Origin: Aspidapion aeneum
Taxonomy: Eukaryota; Arthropoda; Insecta; Coleoptera; Brentidae
Assembly (NCBI GenBank): GCA_963576565.1
Contig: OY755039.1
Coordinates: 26,798,602-26,862,601 of the forward strand
DNA: 64,000 bases
Reading direction: 5' to 3'
How positions within the stretch are numbered: the stretch's first letter is position 1; every line of letters starts with the position of its first letter. Positions 9,555-21,039 of this stretch are shown here, in pieces. Both the position numbers and the translations under genes were made by a program. The notes under the pieces are model-generated. The model saw only the letters and a program-made list of their open reading frames with translations. It was not told the DNA's origin and did not search any database.

Positions 9555-12408
9555 TGGGTAAAAAAAAAAAGACAATTTCTTTTTCATGATAACTATTGAA
9601 CTATTCCATGGATTTTAATTGGACAAACTGCAGTTGGAAGATAATTACTCAGAGTTTCTTAAAATCCAAGATGGCGGATGAAATTAAATCGTACCCTTTA
9701 AAGATGCTCGTTTAGTCTTGTGTTGCGAACATGTCTTAATTATTTTTTTAAATCAGTGAAAGAGCTGCGTTCTTGCCACGCACAACAAGGTACGAATCAG
9801 CAATATAGGTTCGGTGGTTTAAAAAAAATATATTTTTGGTTCAACCATTGTTTTGAATATTATACGATTGCCTTGCCAATCATGTCTGCATTTATTTCCT
9901 TTTAAATTAATTACTACCGAACCGATTTTGATGAAATAAAAACCATTCTGGTAAAAATTGATTGCTTTTTAAAGATAATGATCAAAATTTATCGCCATCT
10001 TAAAATTTAAGATGGTGAACAGAAGCATACTTAATTCTTCAAAATGGTTTATTTATTGTTCTTTTCTGAAAATATTTTAGTTTTTATTTTAACATATAGA
10101 AAAGCACTATTTTTCCTCCGCACAACGAGGTAGGGGGGTTCTCAAAAAATCTATTTTTGTTTCAGCCATTGTTTTACAGATTATACGAAATTGCCAATAA
10201 TGTCTGCATTCATTTTCTTATAAACTCATTATTACTAAATCGACCTTAGTTAAACATAATTAATCATATGAAGGAAGTTCACGAGGTATAAAGTCTTAAC
10301 AAAAAAGTTTCACGGGCAAGACCTCAGAGGTAAAGGTAGCTACGGGGACGCGTTTCTGCCTCATTAGGCTTCATTCAGCCCAAGCATAAACATAAAATGG
10401 AAGGAGATGAAATGATGATGTGGGTAACTGAAAAAGAAATATGAAATATGGTGTTTACTGAGGAGAGACCAACTGTCAATTTGCAGCTTCGGTCAGGGTT
10501 GCCTCGGTTTTGAGGCTAATTTTGACGTCGCGACGGAGACAGATATAATCTGCTCCCAGAAAACAGCCTGAGCTCTGGATTTTTTTAAATTTGAAGGAAG
10601 TTCACGAGATATAAAGTCTTAACAAAAAAGTTTCACGGGCAAGACCTCAGAGGTAAAGGTAGCTACGGGGACGCGTTTCTGCCTCATTAGGCTTCATTCA
10701 GCCCGAGCATAACCATAAAATGGAAGGAGATGAAATGATGATGTGGGTAACTGAAAAAGAAATATGAAATAAGGTGTTTACTGAGGAGAGACCAACTGTC
10801 AATTTGCAGCTTCGGTCAGGGTTGCCTCGGTTTTGAGGCTAATTTTGACGTCGCGACGGAGACAGATATAATCTGCTCCCAGAAAACAGCCTGAGCCCTG
10901 GATTTTTTTAAATTTGAAGGAAGTTCACGAGATATAAAGTCTTAACAAAAAAGTTTCACGGGCAAGACCTCAGAGGTAAAGGTAGCTACGGGGACGCGTT
11001 TCTGCCTCATTAGGCTTCATTCAGCCCGAGCATAACCATAAAATGGAAGGAGATGAAATGATGATGTGGGTAACTGAAAAAGAAATATGAAATAAGGTGT
11101 TTACTGAGGAGAGACCAACTGTCAATTTGCAGCTTCGGTCAGGGTTGCCTCGGTTTTGAGGCTAATTTTGACGTCGCGACGGAGACAGATATAATCTGCT
11201 CCCAGAAAACAGCCTGAGCCCTGGATTTTTTTAAATTTGAAGGAAGTTCACCGTAGCTACCTTTACCTCTGAGGTCTTGCCCGTGAAACTTTTTTGTTAA
11301 TAATTAATCATGGTGAGAATTGATTGTTCTTTAAAGATTATAATCAAAACTTTCCGCCATCTTAAAAGTTAAGATGTCGGAAAGAAACATACTTGACCTT
11401 CAAAGAGTCAAGTTTTTTCTTATTTTCCAAAAATGTTTTAATTTTTTTTTATTTAAAAAAAGTACTGCTTTTCTACCGCTTAACGTGCTGCAAAGTAATA
11501 AAATCGGTAAAGTGGTTCTCACAAAATCTGATTTTCTTTCCCCATTGTTTTACAAATTATACGATTGCATTGCATCAAGTATGATTCTTTTCGACATCTT
11601 AAATTTCAGGATGGCGACAAATTTCGATAATAGTCTATAAAGAACAATCAATTCTCAACAAGATTTTTTTTTTTATTTCACTAAAATCGGTTTAGTAATA
11701 ACGATTTTAAAAGGAAATGAATGCAGACAGGATTGGCAGTAAAACAATGGTTGAAACAAAATTAGATTTCTTGAGAACCATAACAACGATTTTACTGATT
11801 TGTACCTTGTTGTGTGGGTGAAAAGTAGTGCTTTTGTATAAATTAAAAAAATACTAAAATATTTTCAGAAAATAAGAATGAACACGCCATTTTGAAGAAT
11901 CAAGTATGATTCTGTCCACCATCTTAAATTTTAAGATGGTGATAAACTTTGATTATGACCTTCAAAAAGCAATCAATACTCTCCAGGATGGTTTTTTGTT
12001 TCATCAAAATCGGTTCAGTAGTAATCAATTAATAGTGAAATAGATGCAAAGATGATTGGCAAGGCAATCGTATAATATGCCAAACAATGGTTGAAACAAA
12101 ATATTATTTTTTAAACCACTAAACCGATTTTGCTGGTTCGTACCTTGTTGTGCGTGGCAAGAACGTATCTTTTGTACTAATTTAAAAAAATAATTAAAAC
12201 GTGTTCGCAACACAAGAATAAACGAGCATCTTTGAAGGGTACAATTTAATTTCGTCTGCCATCTTGCCTTTTAAGATGACGGACAAAAAAGTTAATTAGG
12301 TCAAAACTCTGATTAATTCTCTGCCACGCCCAGTTTGTTCCATTAAAATCGACTTTATACTACAAAAGTTATAATAAAAAAAAATGTCCGGTTTTTTTTG
12401 GTCCACCC
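9555..12408. mobile_element. fold-back element FB-1, copy 1 (interrupted)
   Basis: The right half is the reverse complement of the left half over about 0.9 kb, so the element can fold into a giant hairpin. The right end reads through GTCCGG and T8 to GGTCCACCC; the left end is a diverged version. Each arm is built from diverged units carrying CAACCATTGTTTTA, a GAACCGATTTTGATGAAA motif and a GCCATCTTAAA/TTTAAGATGG inverted pair. Without the insert at 10268-11299 the length is about 1.8 kb, like the second copy at 14581-16447. There is no transposase; the short open frames in the arms are translations of the repeat. Confidence 0.8.
10268..11299. repeat. 323-bp tandem array inserted in FB-1
   Basis: Three near-identical 323-bp units start at 10270, 10593 and 10916. 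A fourth start (GAAGGAAGTTCA at 11239) breaks off after 12 bases. It then runs directly into a 50-bp inverted copy of the unit's first part, 11251-11300. The 12-bp word ATAATTAATCAT occurs at 10256-10267 and again at 11300-11311. It fits the interrupted host element once, so it looks like a target-site duplication. There is no open frame across units. The low divergence between units indicates recent amplification or gene conversion. Confidence 0.8.
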
Positions 12409-12900
12409 GGTATACTGGCAACATAAACAACAGTTTTTTCAAAACGCACATTAATTTTTTAAAATGTAAATAGGGATTTTCTTGAATTGAGAAAATAGGG
12501 TGCCTTGGATCTCATTTTTCGTGTTTCGTGTTTCTGTCCGAAAATAAGAAGGTTTCAAATTCATGTTGCTTTTAGTCTTTGGTAAGTTAATTTCAAGGAT
12601 ATTAGGTACCAATTAGATAATTGTGATGACTAAATCAAAACCACTACAAAAATTCTGTTTTCGTGAACAAAAGTTAAAAGTTATCTTCATGTAAGCTAGT
12701 TTTTACTAGAAATAAGGCAATAAAATTTTCTTAGAATTAAACAAATATATTAGATGGTTAATAATATATTAATAAGCCAATATCGCTTTGGTGCATAGTA
12801 TTTGAACCGATGCAATTTCTCTTGATTTAAGAAATTGTTTTGTGGTCTGGTATTTGACTCAATGTAAACTGAAGAATTGGGCCGACTAGATCGCACCGTG
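12409..12900. other. no gene seen
   Basis: AT-rich spacer between repeat elements with no supported feature. Confidence 0.4.
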
Positions 12901-13416
12901 CACAGAAAAAAAATGTCTTCAGTCAATGCAAATTGCTTTGATCCAAGAAAAAATCTGCTTTCCTATGAACGAAGACGATATTTTCTCAACAAAAAAAAAC
13001 TATTCTCTTGAACTGCTGGTTTCCGTTGAGAATAAAACTTGCCTTTATCCAAGAAAATTGATTTGTTTTGAATGAAAGCGCCAACCTTCTTGTTTTCTAG
13101 TATTATACCCACCGTTTTGAGATGCCGGATATGTTGAGTTAAAAAATTAAAAGTCTTTAGGCAAAGTAAAGCTTTATTTGTGTTAAGAAGATATTAGTAA
13201 GACATTTTTTATCTGGCTTCAAAACCACGTTTTCTTCGCTAAAGGCAGTTTGTTTTAAACCAGAACAATTTACCAAGACAATTATTTTTTTTCACAAAAC
13301 AAGCAGTTTGCTTAGATGAAAAGAAAACATTTTGTTCGGAGACTTTTGCTTTTGGGTCAAGATAATTTTTTCAAGAAAACTAGTTTTCTTAACTGACGAA
13401 CTTCTTTTTTTCTGTG
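12901..13416. mobile_element. MITE-like element with CACAGAAAAAAA ends
   Basis: CACAGAAAAAAAATGTCTTC at the left is mirrored by GAACTTCTTTTTTTCTGTG at the right, followed inwards by TCAGTCAA and TTAACTGA. The 516-bp interior has many AAGAAAA/TTTTCTT inverted words and no coding sequence. Target duplication is not clear. Confidence 0.55.
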
Positions 13417-13571
13417 TGGCTTTACAGATTTAATATAAATGGACCTTAAAACAGTCGAAAGAGGAGAGCAGTACGTACCGGAAAATGTAGAAAAACGTCT
13501 TAAACGGACCGATACGCGACAAGGCAGTAATCTTTTCTAACAAGGTTGGATATTTTTATAATTACGTAGTA

Positions 13572-14139
13572 CAGTGAAACCTCTCCTTGCGGATACCCCT
13601 ATTAAGCGGACACTCCCTTTAGGCGGACCAATTTGTTGGAACCAAGCTTTTTCCAATTTCTTAACATCCTATAACCGGACACTCTAATAACCGGACGAGG
13701 ACAATTTTTTTTGCTTAAAAAATTCTGAAACCTCCTTTAATCGGACGCGAACCTCCGACAACGGGACGGAGCGCTGCACGAATATTATGTTTTCTCTCTC
13801 TTTCCATTTTAATGCGGAGACTAAATAATTCTGCCGTATTTACAACATATTTTATTCGGCGGGACTGCTGTGTTATTGCTCAGTTGGGTTGTTATAGATC
13901 TCTTTAAAATGACGCCTAGTAAAAAACTTCTAACTTTACGTGAGAAATTGGAAGTTGTTAACGTTTCGGAGAAGAAACATCTATTAGAACGAAAAATTTT
14001 ATATCGGAAAAATTCAAGCAGCGGAAATTGTTAATAAATATATATTAAAATTTCATAGTTCTCTCTCATAACAGGGCATTTCCAATAAGCGGAGAAAATT
14101 GACGAAACCGCGAGTGTCCCCTTATAGGAGGTTTCACTA
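13572..14139 (+). mobile_element. pogo-like non-autonomous element, copy 1
   Basis: The ends CAGTGAAACCTCTC and AGGAGGTTTCACTA are inverted repeats flanked by TA on both sides. The interior has GCGGAC/CCGGAC words repeated near both ends. A start codon at 13909 opens a 41-codon frame to 14034 beginning MTPSKKLLTLREKLEVVNVS, which matches the N-terminal CENP-B/pogo helix-turn-helix. A frameshift then ends it. The rest of the transposase, including the catalytic core, is absent, so this is a deletion derivative. A second, less decayed copy lies at 27394-28002 in the opposite orientation. Confidence 0.75.
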
Positions 14140-14580
14140 TATACCTAGATGAATCAACTCCGCCGTATTGAATCTATTCGAAAAATTTTAATTAGTCACG
14201 ATATTAAACATATTTTTAACAATTGAATATTAAAGAACCTACATTTTTGACACGGAATACTAATGGCAGTAAAACAATAAAAACTATTTATTACGTCAAA
14301 CACCACCTTAAAAAATTAGGTTAACTGCTGTTCTTGAAAAAGACGTTAATCGCTTAGTTCCTGAATTTTCGGAAAAACTTTTTAAAAACTTTTCTTTTGA
14401 AAGCAATAAAAACGAACGAACAAGCGTATATTTTTATGATGATAAGAGTCTGAAATAGACATGGGCATTTCAGTATTTGACTTCTGAGATCTAAGCTGGC
14501 AGCACTGACGAGCGGTGAAATTTTAAAAGTTTTTTAATTTGGTTTATACTTTTTTTTATAATAAAAACAATCTCTTCATT
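14140..14580. other. no gene seen
   Basis: AT-rich spacer with no supported feature. Confidence 0.4.
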
Positions 14581-16447
14581 GGGCCAAAAAAAACAGGACA
14601 ATTTTTTTTTAATTATAAGTTTTGAACTATACCATTCATTTTAATGAGACAAACTGCGTTTGGCAGAGAACTGTTCAGAGTTTTGACCTGATATACTTTT
14701 TTTTTCTTTCTTCTCATCTTAAAATCCAAGATGTCGGACGAAATTAAATTGTACCCTTCAGAGATGCTCGTTTATTATTATGTTGCGAACATGCCTAAAT
14801 TATTTTTTTAAATCAGCAAAAAAGCTGCGTTCTTGCCACGCACAACAAGGTATAAATCAGCAAAATCGGTTCGGTGGTTCTAAAAAAAAATATTTTTGTG
14901 TCAACCATTGTTTTAAATATTATACGATTGCCTTGCCAATCATGTCTGCATTTATTTCCTTATAAGTTCATTACTACTGAACCGACTTTGATGAAACAAA
15001 AAACATCCTGGTGAGAATTGATCGCTTTTTAAAGACCATGATTAAAATTTATCGCCGTTTTAAAATTTAAGATGCCGGATAAAGTCATACTTGATTCTTC
15101 AAAATGTCTTGTTTATTCTTCTTTTCTGAAAATGTTTTAGATCTTTTTTAATTTATAGGAAAGTTCTACTTTTCACGAGCACAAAAAGGTACAAATTAGT
15201 AAAATTGGTGTGGTGGTTCTCAAAAAATCTATTTTTGTTTCAGCCATTGTGTTACAGATTATACGATTGCATTGCCCATCTTGTCTGCATTCATTTTTTT
15301 ATAAACTCATTATTACTAAACCGATTTTAGTGAAATAAAAAATCATGGTGAGAATTAATTGTTATTTTAAGATTATAATCGAAATTTGCCGCCATACTAA
15401 AAGTTAGAATGTCGGACACAACCATACTTGACCCTTCAAAGAGGCACTTTTATTCTTGTTTTTCTAATTTTTTTTTAATTTATAGAAAAGTACCACTTTT
15501 CTGATTTACTTTTCTCCTGCTTAATAAAATAGAATTTAATAAAATCGGTGAAGTGGTTCTCACAAATTCTGATTTTGTTTTAACCATTGTATTACAAATT
15601 ATACGATTGCATTGCCAATTTCTGTCCGACATCTTAGATTTTAAGATGGCGGCAAATTTTGATCATAATCTTTAAAGAGCAATCAATTGTCACCATGATC
15701 TTTTTTATTTGACTAAAATCGGTTTAGTTATAACGAATTTATAAGAAAATTAATGCAGACAGCATTGGCAATGCAATCGTATAATCTCTAAAACAATGGT
15801 TAAAACCCAAAATAGATATCTTGAGAACCACCACACCGATTTTAATAACTTTTGCCTCATTGTGTGGGGAAAAAGCAGTGCTTTTCTATAAGTTAAAAAA
15901 AACTAAAACATTTTTGGAAAATAAGAAGAACACGCCATTTTGAAGAATGAAGTATGATTCTATCCGCCATCTTAAAATTTAAGATGGCGACAAACTTTGA
16001 TCATGCTCTTTAAAAAGCAGTCTATCTCACCACGATGCTTTTTATTTCATGAAAATCGGTTCAGTAGTAATAAATTTATAAGGAACTAAATGCAGACATA
16101 ATTGGCAAGGCAATCATATAATATTCAAAACAATGGTTGAAACAAAAATTTTTTTTTAGAACCACCGAACCGCTTTTGCTAATTCGTGCCTCGTTGTGCG
16201 TGGCAAGAGTGCAGCTTTCTTACTAATTTAAAAAAATAATTAGAACATGTTCGCCACACAAGAAAAAACGAGCTTCTTTAAAGGGTAAATCATCCGCCTT
16301 CTTGGATTTTGAGATAGATAGCAGACAAAAAATTATAATTATTCACAACTCTGATTAATTCTCTACCAAGTGCAGTTTGTCCCATTAAAATCGATTATAT
16401 AGTTCAAAAGTTATAATAAAAAAAGTCCGTTTTTTTTGGCCGACCCG
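14581..16447. mobile_element. fold-back element FB-1, copy 2 (uninterrupted)
   Basis: A 1.87-kb element with arms that are reverse complements, meeting near 15515. The left end is GGGCCAAAAAAAACAGGACA and the right end is the inverted form ending GGCCGACCC. Arms consist of diverged units of roughly 350 bp with CAACCATTGTTTTA, TATACGATTGCATTGCC and CCGATTTTAGTGAAAT words. Each unit also holds a GCCATCTT/AAGATGGC pair; AAGATGGCGGC at 15643-15653 is the clearest. There is no coding sequence. Confidence 0.8.
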
Positions 16448-16977
16448 GTATATATTTGTACAGTTTCAGCAGCTATCACTTATAGTCTAAGAACTACGAA
16501 AGGGTGACCCTGTCGTTTTTTTTTTACAGGTTTGACTGTTACTGTTACTGACACAGCAAAATACGAGCAGTCAGAAGTCAGCCTGGAAGCATAACGTGTG
16601 GGTAGGGAGTTAAACATGCATTTTTTCCCCGAGCTCCTGTGCCCATTCTTTGACGAATTTTAACAAGCATACATTTTTTGCTTTTAAAAACTACACTGAG
16701 AAAAAAATATTGCCATTTTGATCCGTCAGAAATGCAGTGTAAAGCGCCCTCTAACGGTCACAGTTAGATTTTGCATCTCAAAAAACCCCCGGGTACCAAT
16801 TTTAAAAGTACTAAGTGAATTTTTATAATATTTTCAAAATTTGATTTTTATCTTTTAACTTTAACTGGAATCTCGAAAACGGAGCAAAGATGGGCTCGGA
16901 ATATTCGTAGGAAAAATGTATGCTGTCCTATAAAAAAATGAAGATGGAATATGAAGAATCAGACTGAACCAATCAAA
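16448..16977. other. no gene seen
   Basis: Contains a CACTGAGAAAAAAATATTGCC word near 16693 resembling the CACAGAAAAAAA element end at 12901. Nothing else is supported. Confidence 0.35.
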
Positions 16978-17336
16978 ATCTATTAACACATTTCAAGTGA
17001 CTTTTATGATATATCAGCCCTAAAATTTGGGTATAACACAAATTATTGAGAAAAATAATGTGGTACCTATACTATATTCTGAAAGCCGCATATTGATGCG
17101 ATGCTCTGTTAAAAAACTAGCATTTTTCATATTTTTTAATTGTCAATTGTCAAAAAACAGTGCCGAACACTATTTTACCTGAACATTTTATGAAAATCGG
17201 TTAAGCGGTTTAGGAGCTATCGTGTTACGGACAGACTTACACACACACACACAGAGACAGACATTACGACGATATTGCTAAGATAGTTTAAAATACACCC
17301 AAATAACACATTTTTGGCGTAATCTGGAAGGTAAAA
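16978..17336 (+). mobile_element. MITE family B copy (left end lost)
   Basis: Aligns with the full-length copies at 41149-41617 and 55449-55897. Shared blocks, in order, are AACACATTTCAAGTGA, TGATATATCAGCC, TACTATATTCTGAAAGCCGC, GAACACTATTTTACC, TGAAAATCGGTTAAGCGG, GTGTTACGGACAGA, a short (AC)n and GACGATATTGCTAAGATAG. It ends near CTGGAAGGTAAAA. The 5' terminal repeat is missing. It is non-coding. Confidence 0.7.
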
Positions 17337-17789
17337 ATCAACGCTTTTTAAATTTTGAAATAATAATTGTGATATTTTAGTGGGAATCTAAAAATGTTTA
17401 AACTTTTGATATTTTCAAGTAAGTAAGTAAAACTTTTATTTTTATGATCTTTTTTACGATCAGTCAAATCATCACATTCAGATCATCTAAACAAAAATAT
17501 TCAAAAAGCGTTTTTTAAATTTATTTGTGCTAAAGAAGTGCTGATTTTGTTTACGTGAGAAGGATGCTCAAATATAAATGCTTTTACACTTTTGAAAATA
17601 TTTTCATTTAAAAAAATACCTTATACTTTAAACTAAATCTAAACCCTAGCAGCAGTATTTGTATTTACTATAGGGTCCCAAGTACCCGTGTATGTAGTTA
17701 TGGTACCCCCAGACATAACAAACTGATTATAAATTTTAATACCTTAGGTATCCTTATTTTATGTTTATAAAAACAACAACAATTAACAA
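17337..17789. other. no gene seen
   Basis: AT-rich; probably includes the unresolved 3' flank of the mariner copy that follows on the minus strand. Confidence 0.35.
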
Positions 17790-18790
17790 CAACAACACAA
17801 TTAGTCAAATTAGCTTTTACGGGGGTTTTTCGACGTATTCTCGACGAAAATTAATGCATTTTTACATGCGCTCAAAGCAGTTGTCAAAGCTCTTATTCCA
17901 CTCGTTTGTTGAAATTGCAGTCTTTAAGGCTTCGGTCGACTGCTTCCTCTGGCGACTGAAATCTTTGACCACGCAGTTCATTCTTGATTTTCGGAAGAGT
18001 ATGGAAATCGTTGGGATTTAGGTCGGGGCTGTATGGAGGATAGTCCAAAAATTATATATTATGTTGGATTATAAATTAAATGTTTTTTGTGCTTTGGGCC
18101 AACTTGCATTGTCTTGGTGGAGGATGAGTCGTCATTTGTGGTTCGTTTTTTGAAGCTCAGTGATGAATTTCGGCAAACAAGTGGTGATATACCAATCGGC
18201 AGTAACAGTCCTTTGATCTTCCAGAGGAATTCTTGCTACATGACCTGCCTTTGAGACAAATATCGCGACCATATTTTTGGATACACTTCGAGAACAGATG
18301 ACTTTTGTTGGTTTCTCTTTACCTCGGATCACCAAAATAGACGACTGACGTTTGTTTTCAAGTTCAAATGAGTAAATAAACATTTCAACACCGCTGGCAA
18401 TGCTGTATACGTTTTTTGAGTTTCCTGCTTCAACGCGGTCTAGAGTTTTCTGACACCAATTGACCCTAGCTTTTTTCTGTTCTTCGGTTAACTGATGCGG
18501 TATCCAGCGGGAAACTAGTTTTCATTCCCCTTATTTTTCATGCACGATTTTTTTAATTGAGGTCTTTGAAATCCCCAAAGATGCCTCAATCTCGCGATAT
18601 GTCACATGTCGATCTTCCGTGATGAGCATGCGCACAGCATCGATGTTCTCCTGGATGACAGCCGTTTTTGGTGCATCTGGCCTTGGATTGTCGCTAAGGC
18701 TAATCCTTTCACGCTAGAATTATCCATACCAACGAGAAACCACAGGTTGGGTGATCCGTGGAGAAATTGTCTACTCATGTAGTGCTTCAT
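17790..18790 (-). pseudogene. mariner transposase, decayed copy
   Basis: On the minus strand, from about 18710, comes a helix-turn-helix region (RHVTYREIEASLGISKTSIK) and then SRWIPHQLTEEQKKARVNWC near 18510. The catalytic domain follows, with KPTKVICSRSVSKNMVAIFV and GHVARIPLEDQRTVTADWY (18300-18190). Next is a LHQDNAS-like block near 18115, followed by a degenerate YSPDL region and a C-terminal region to about 17795. The order and length match mariner transposases, which cut and paste DNA at TA sites. The first catalytic aspartate is replaced (GVEMF where the family has GDE-W), and several stops and frameshifts are present, so it is dead. Terminal inverted repeats could not be identified. 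It is clearly a different lineage from the copy at 23919-25259. Confidence 0.8.
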
Positions 18791-19471
18791 ACCGAAAACA
18801 GAAATTAACTCGGCAAGGCATTCTTGTTGAGATAATTTCTTTCGAAAGTTAAAAAATTCACTTTAGCTATAAGATTTTCTGTATCGCACTGACGTTTTAA
18901 ATTTAGGTTAGGTAAAGATTGAGGTTAAGTTTTAGTAAGGACATTCGATCAGTGTCGCCCTCTATGTTACTATTTGCAAAATTTAAAAGACAGCCGTCGT
19001 AGTTAGCTGTTTTAAGTGTTTGTTGCATCATATCTAAAAAACGAGTAAGTATATTGATTTACCCATATTTTTAGCGCAATGCGTGTTCCAAAAATAAATA
19101 TTTTACTTCCTTTTTAAGATTAGTAATGTGTCTAGACAAATCTATTGTAAAACTACCTTGGTGACAAAAGCAGGCAAATTTTTAAAAAGTTTAGTAGAAA
19201 ACTGAGAGACAATTTTCCGCTCTGGAAGTGCTCGGAAAATGGAAAGAACAATAATGGAAAAAGAATTTTCCTTGAAAAGTAAATAGTAGAGTATTACTCG
19301 TTATTCCTTATAGCCTAGGGTTCATAGCTCTAAAAACAGAATATATTTTAACTGGCAACCGCTGCTCTTATAGTTAGTAGAAGCTGCTGCCGTCCAAGCT
19401 ACTAATCAACAAAACTATATTTCAAATCATTCATACTATTTCAAATAATTCAATATTGCCTATTGGTACTT
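18791..19471. other. no gene seen
   Basis: AT-rich spacer. The left part may contain the 5' flank of the adjacent mariner copy. Confidence 0.4.
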
Positions 19472-20758
19472 AAGGATAAGGTACACTTCTTATGGGATTT
19501 CTGTAATCCGTCAAACTTCACGAAATTTTGGTATGTAGACTGAGCATTTCTTATAAAAAGTTCTCATTTGTCCAACTCAAATTAATGACCAGTTTTTGAA
19601 ATACAGGATATTGAATGTGATAATGTCCAAGAAGCATAATAGCTTTTTAGACGGAGTTTTCAAACATATACGAAATGTTACTATTACATATATATAGAGT
19701 ATTTATTAGTTTTTTAATGATTCTTGACTTATCAAGTATTTAATACATGGTATTTTCAAATTTTCCAAACATATGCGCAATGTTATTATATTTACGATTT
19801 ATTGATTATTTTTAATATGTTCCTTTAAAATATTATCTAAAGGCTATTTAACTAAATATTAGTCGATAGTTTTAATGAGAAATAAGCTTTAATACGTTGT
19901 AGATTAAACCTTGCTCATCAGAAGGTCTCATGGGCCCAGCTTAAATTAATTTCCAGTTTTTGAAACAGAGTGATGAAAGTGATAATGTTCAAGAAGCATA
20001 ATAGCTTTTTAGACGGGATTTTCAAACATATACGAAATGTTACTATTACATATGGAGTATTTACTAGTTTTTTAATGATTCTTTACTTACCAAGTATTTA
20101 ATATTTAATACAGGGTATTTCGGCAAATATCATCTTCTAAATACTACTAAAACATATTTAAGCGTTTTGTACATCTGTGCCGTGCTGTGTAAACAGCTAT
20201 AATGCTTGTTTCTCATTAAAACTTTTGACTAATATTTATTTAATCACCCTGTAGATAATGTTTTAAATGTAATAGAAACATTGCGTACGTTTTTGGAAAA
20301 CCCGTCTACAGAGCTATAAATAATGCCTCTTGGACATTATCACTTTCAACACCCTGTAATTTAAAAACTGGTCATTAATTTAAGTTTGGCTCATAAGAAC
20401 TTTTAATGCGAAAGATTTAGTTTAAAACACACTAACGCTTGTTACTCATTAACACTTTCGACTAATATTTACTTAAACACCCTGTAGATAGAGTTTTAAA
20501 GGTACAGATTAAAAATAATAAATTATTCGTAAATATTGTAACACTAACATTGCGTACATGTTTGGAAAACCCGTCTAAAGAACCGTTATATGCTTCTTGG
20601 ACATTATCATTTTCAACACCCCGTATTTCAAAAACTGGTCATTAATTTGAGTTGGGAACATAAAAACTTTTGATAAGAAAGGTTCAGTCTACAACATACC
20701 AGAATTTCATAAAGTTTGACGGATTACAGATATCCAATAAGAGGTGTGCCTGATCCTT
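19472..20758. mobile_element. fold-back element FB-2 (1.29 kb)
   Basis: The ends AAGGATAAGGTACACTTCTT and the reverse-complement-like AAGAGGTGTGCCTGATCCTT open arms that stay complementary for several hundred bases. Shared words include TGTAATCCGTCAAACTT, AATTAATGACCAGTTTTTGAA, GATAATGTCCAAGAAGCATA and AGACGG. The interior holds direct repeats of the same words (19600-19760 against 19950-20110). There is no open frame. I know no family by this sequence. Confidence 0.75.
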
Positions 20759-21039
20759 TATATTATTAAGATATACAGTTCAGTACATATTAATAACTTA
20801 TGTTGTACAGCTTGACTTATGGTAACTAACGTCATAGAATTTGGGTCTGTAGATTAGGTAATAGTTTTGTAAATACAAGTTTTGATACTGCACTTTCGGG
20901 TAGCGCTCTGAAATTTTGTACATAGTATCTTGGACCCATAAGAAAAAATTTAGTTCAATGTGACCAAAAATTACTTCAACAATGGCGAGTCGAATGCAAT
21001 CATTCCCAAGCTTATCTGACTCGTACTTCAGCCGTCATT
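20759..21039. other. no gene seen
   Basis: Short spacer before the tandem array. Confidence 0.4.

Noticed and set aside
10258..11240. CRISPR-like array (three regular repeats)
   Set aside because: Units are 323 bp with no short repeat/spacer alternation, and the window is animal DNA.
9720..14965. Similar 61-62-codon frames (MLRTCLNYFFKS type) as a gene family
   Set aside because: They recur only because the FB-1 arms are repeated and inverted; they fall in non-coding repeat units and have no upstream or downstream coding structure.
17761..18021. 86-codon plus-strand frame
   Set aside because: It is antisense to the C-terminal part of the decayed mariner transposase on the minus strand.
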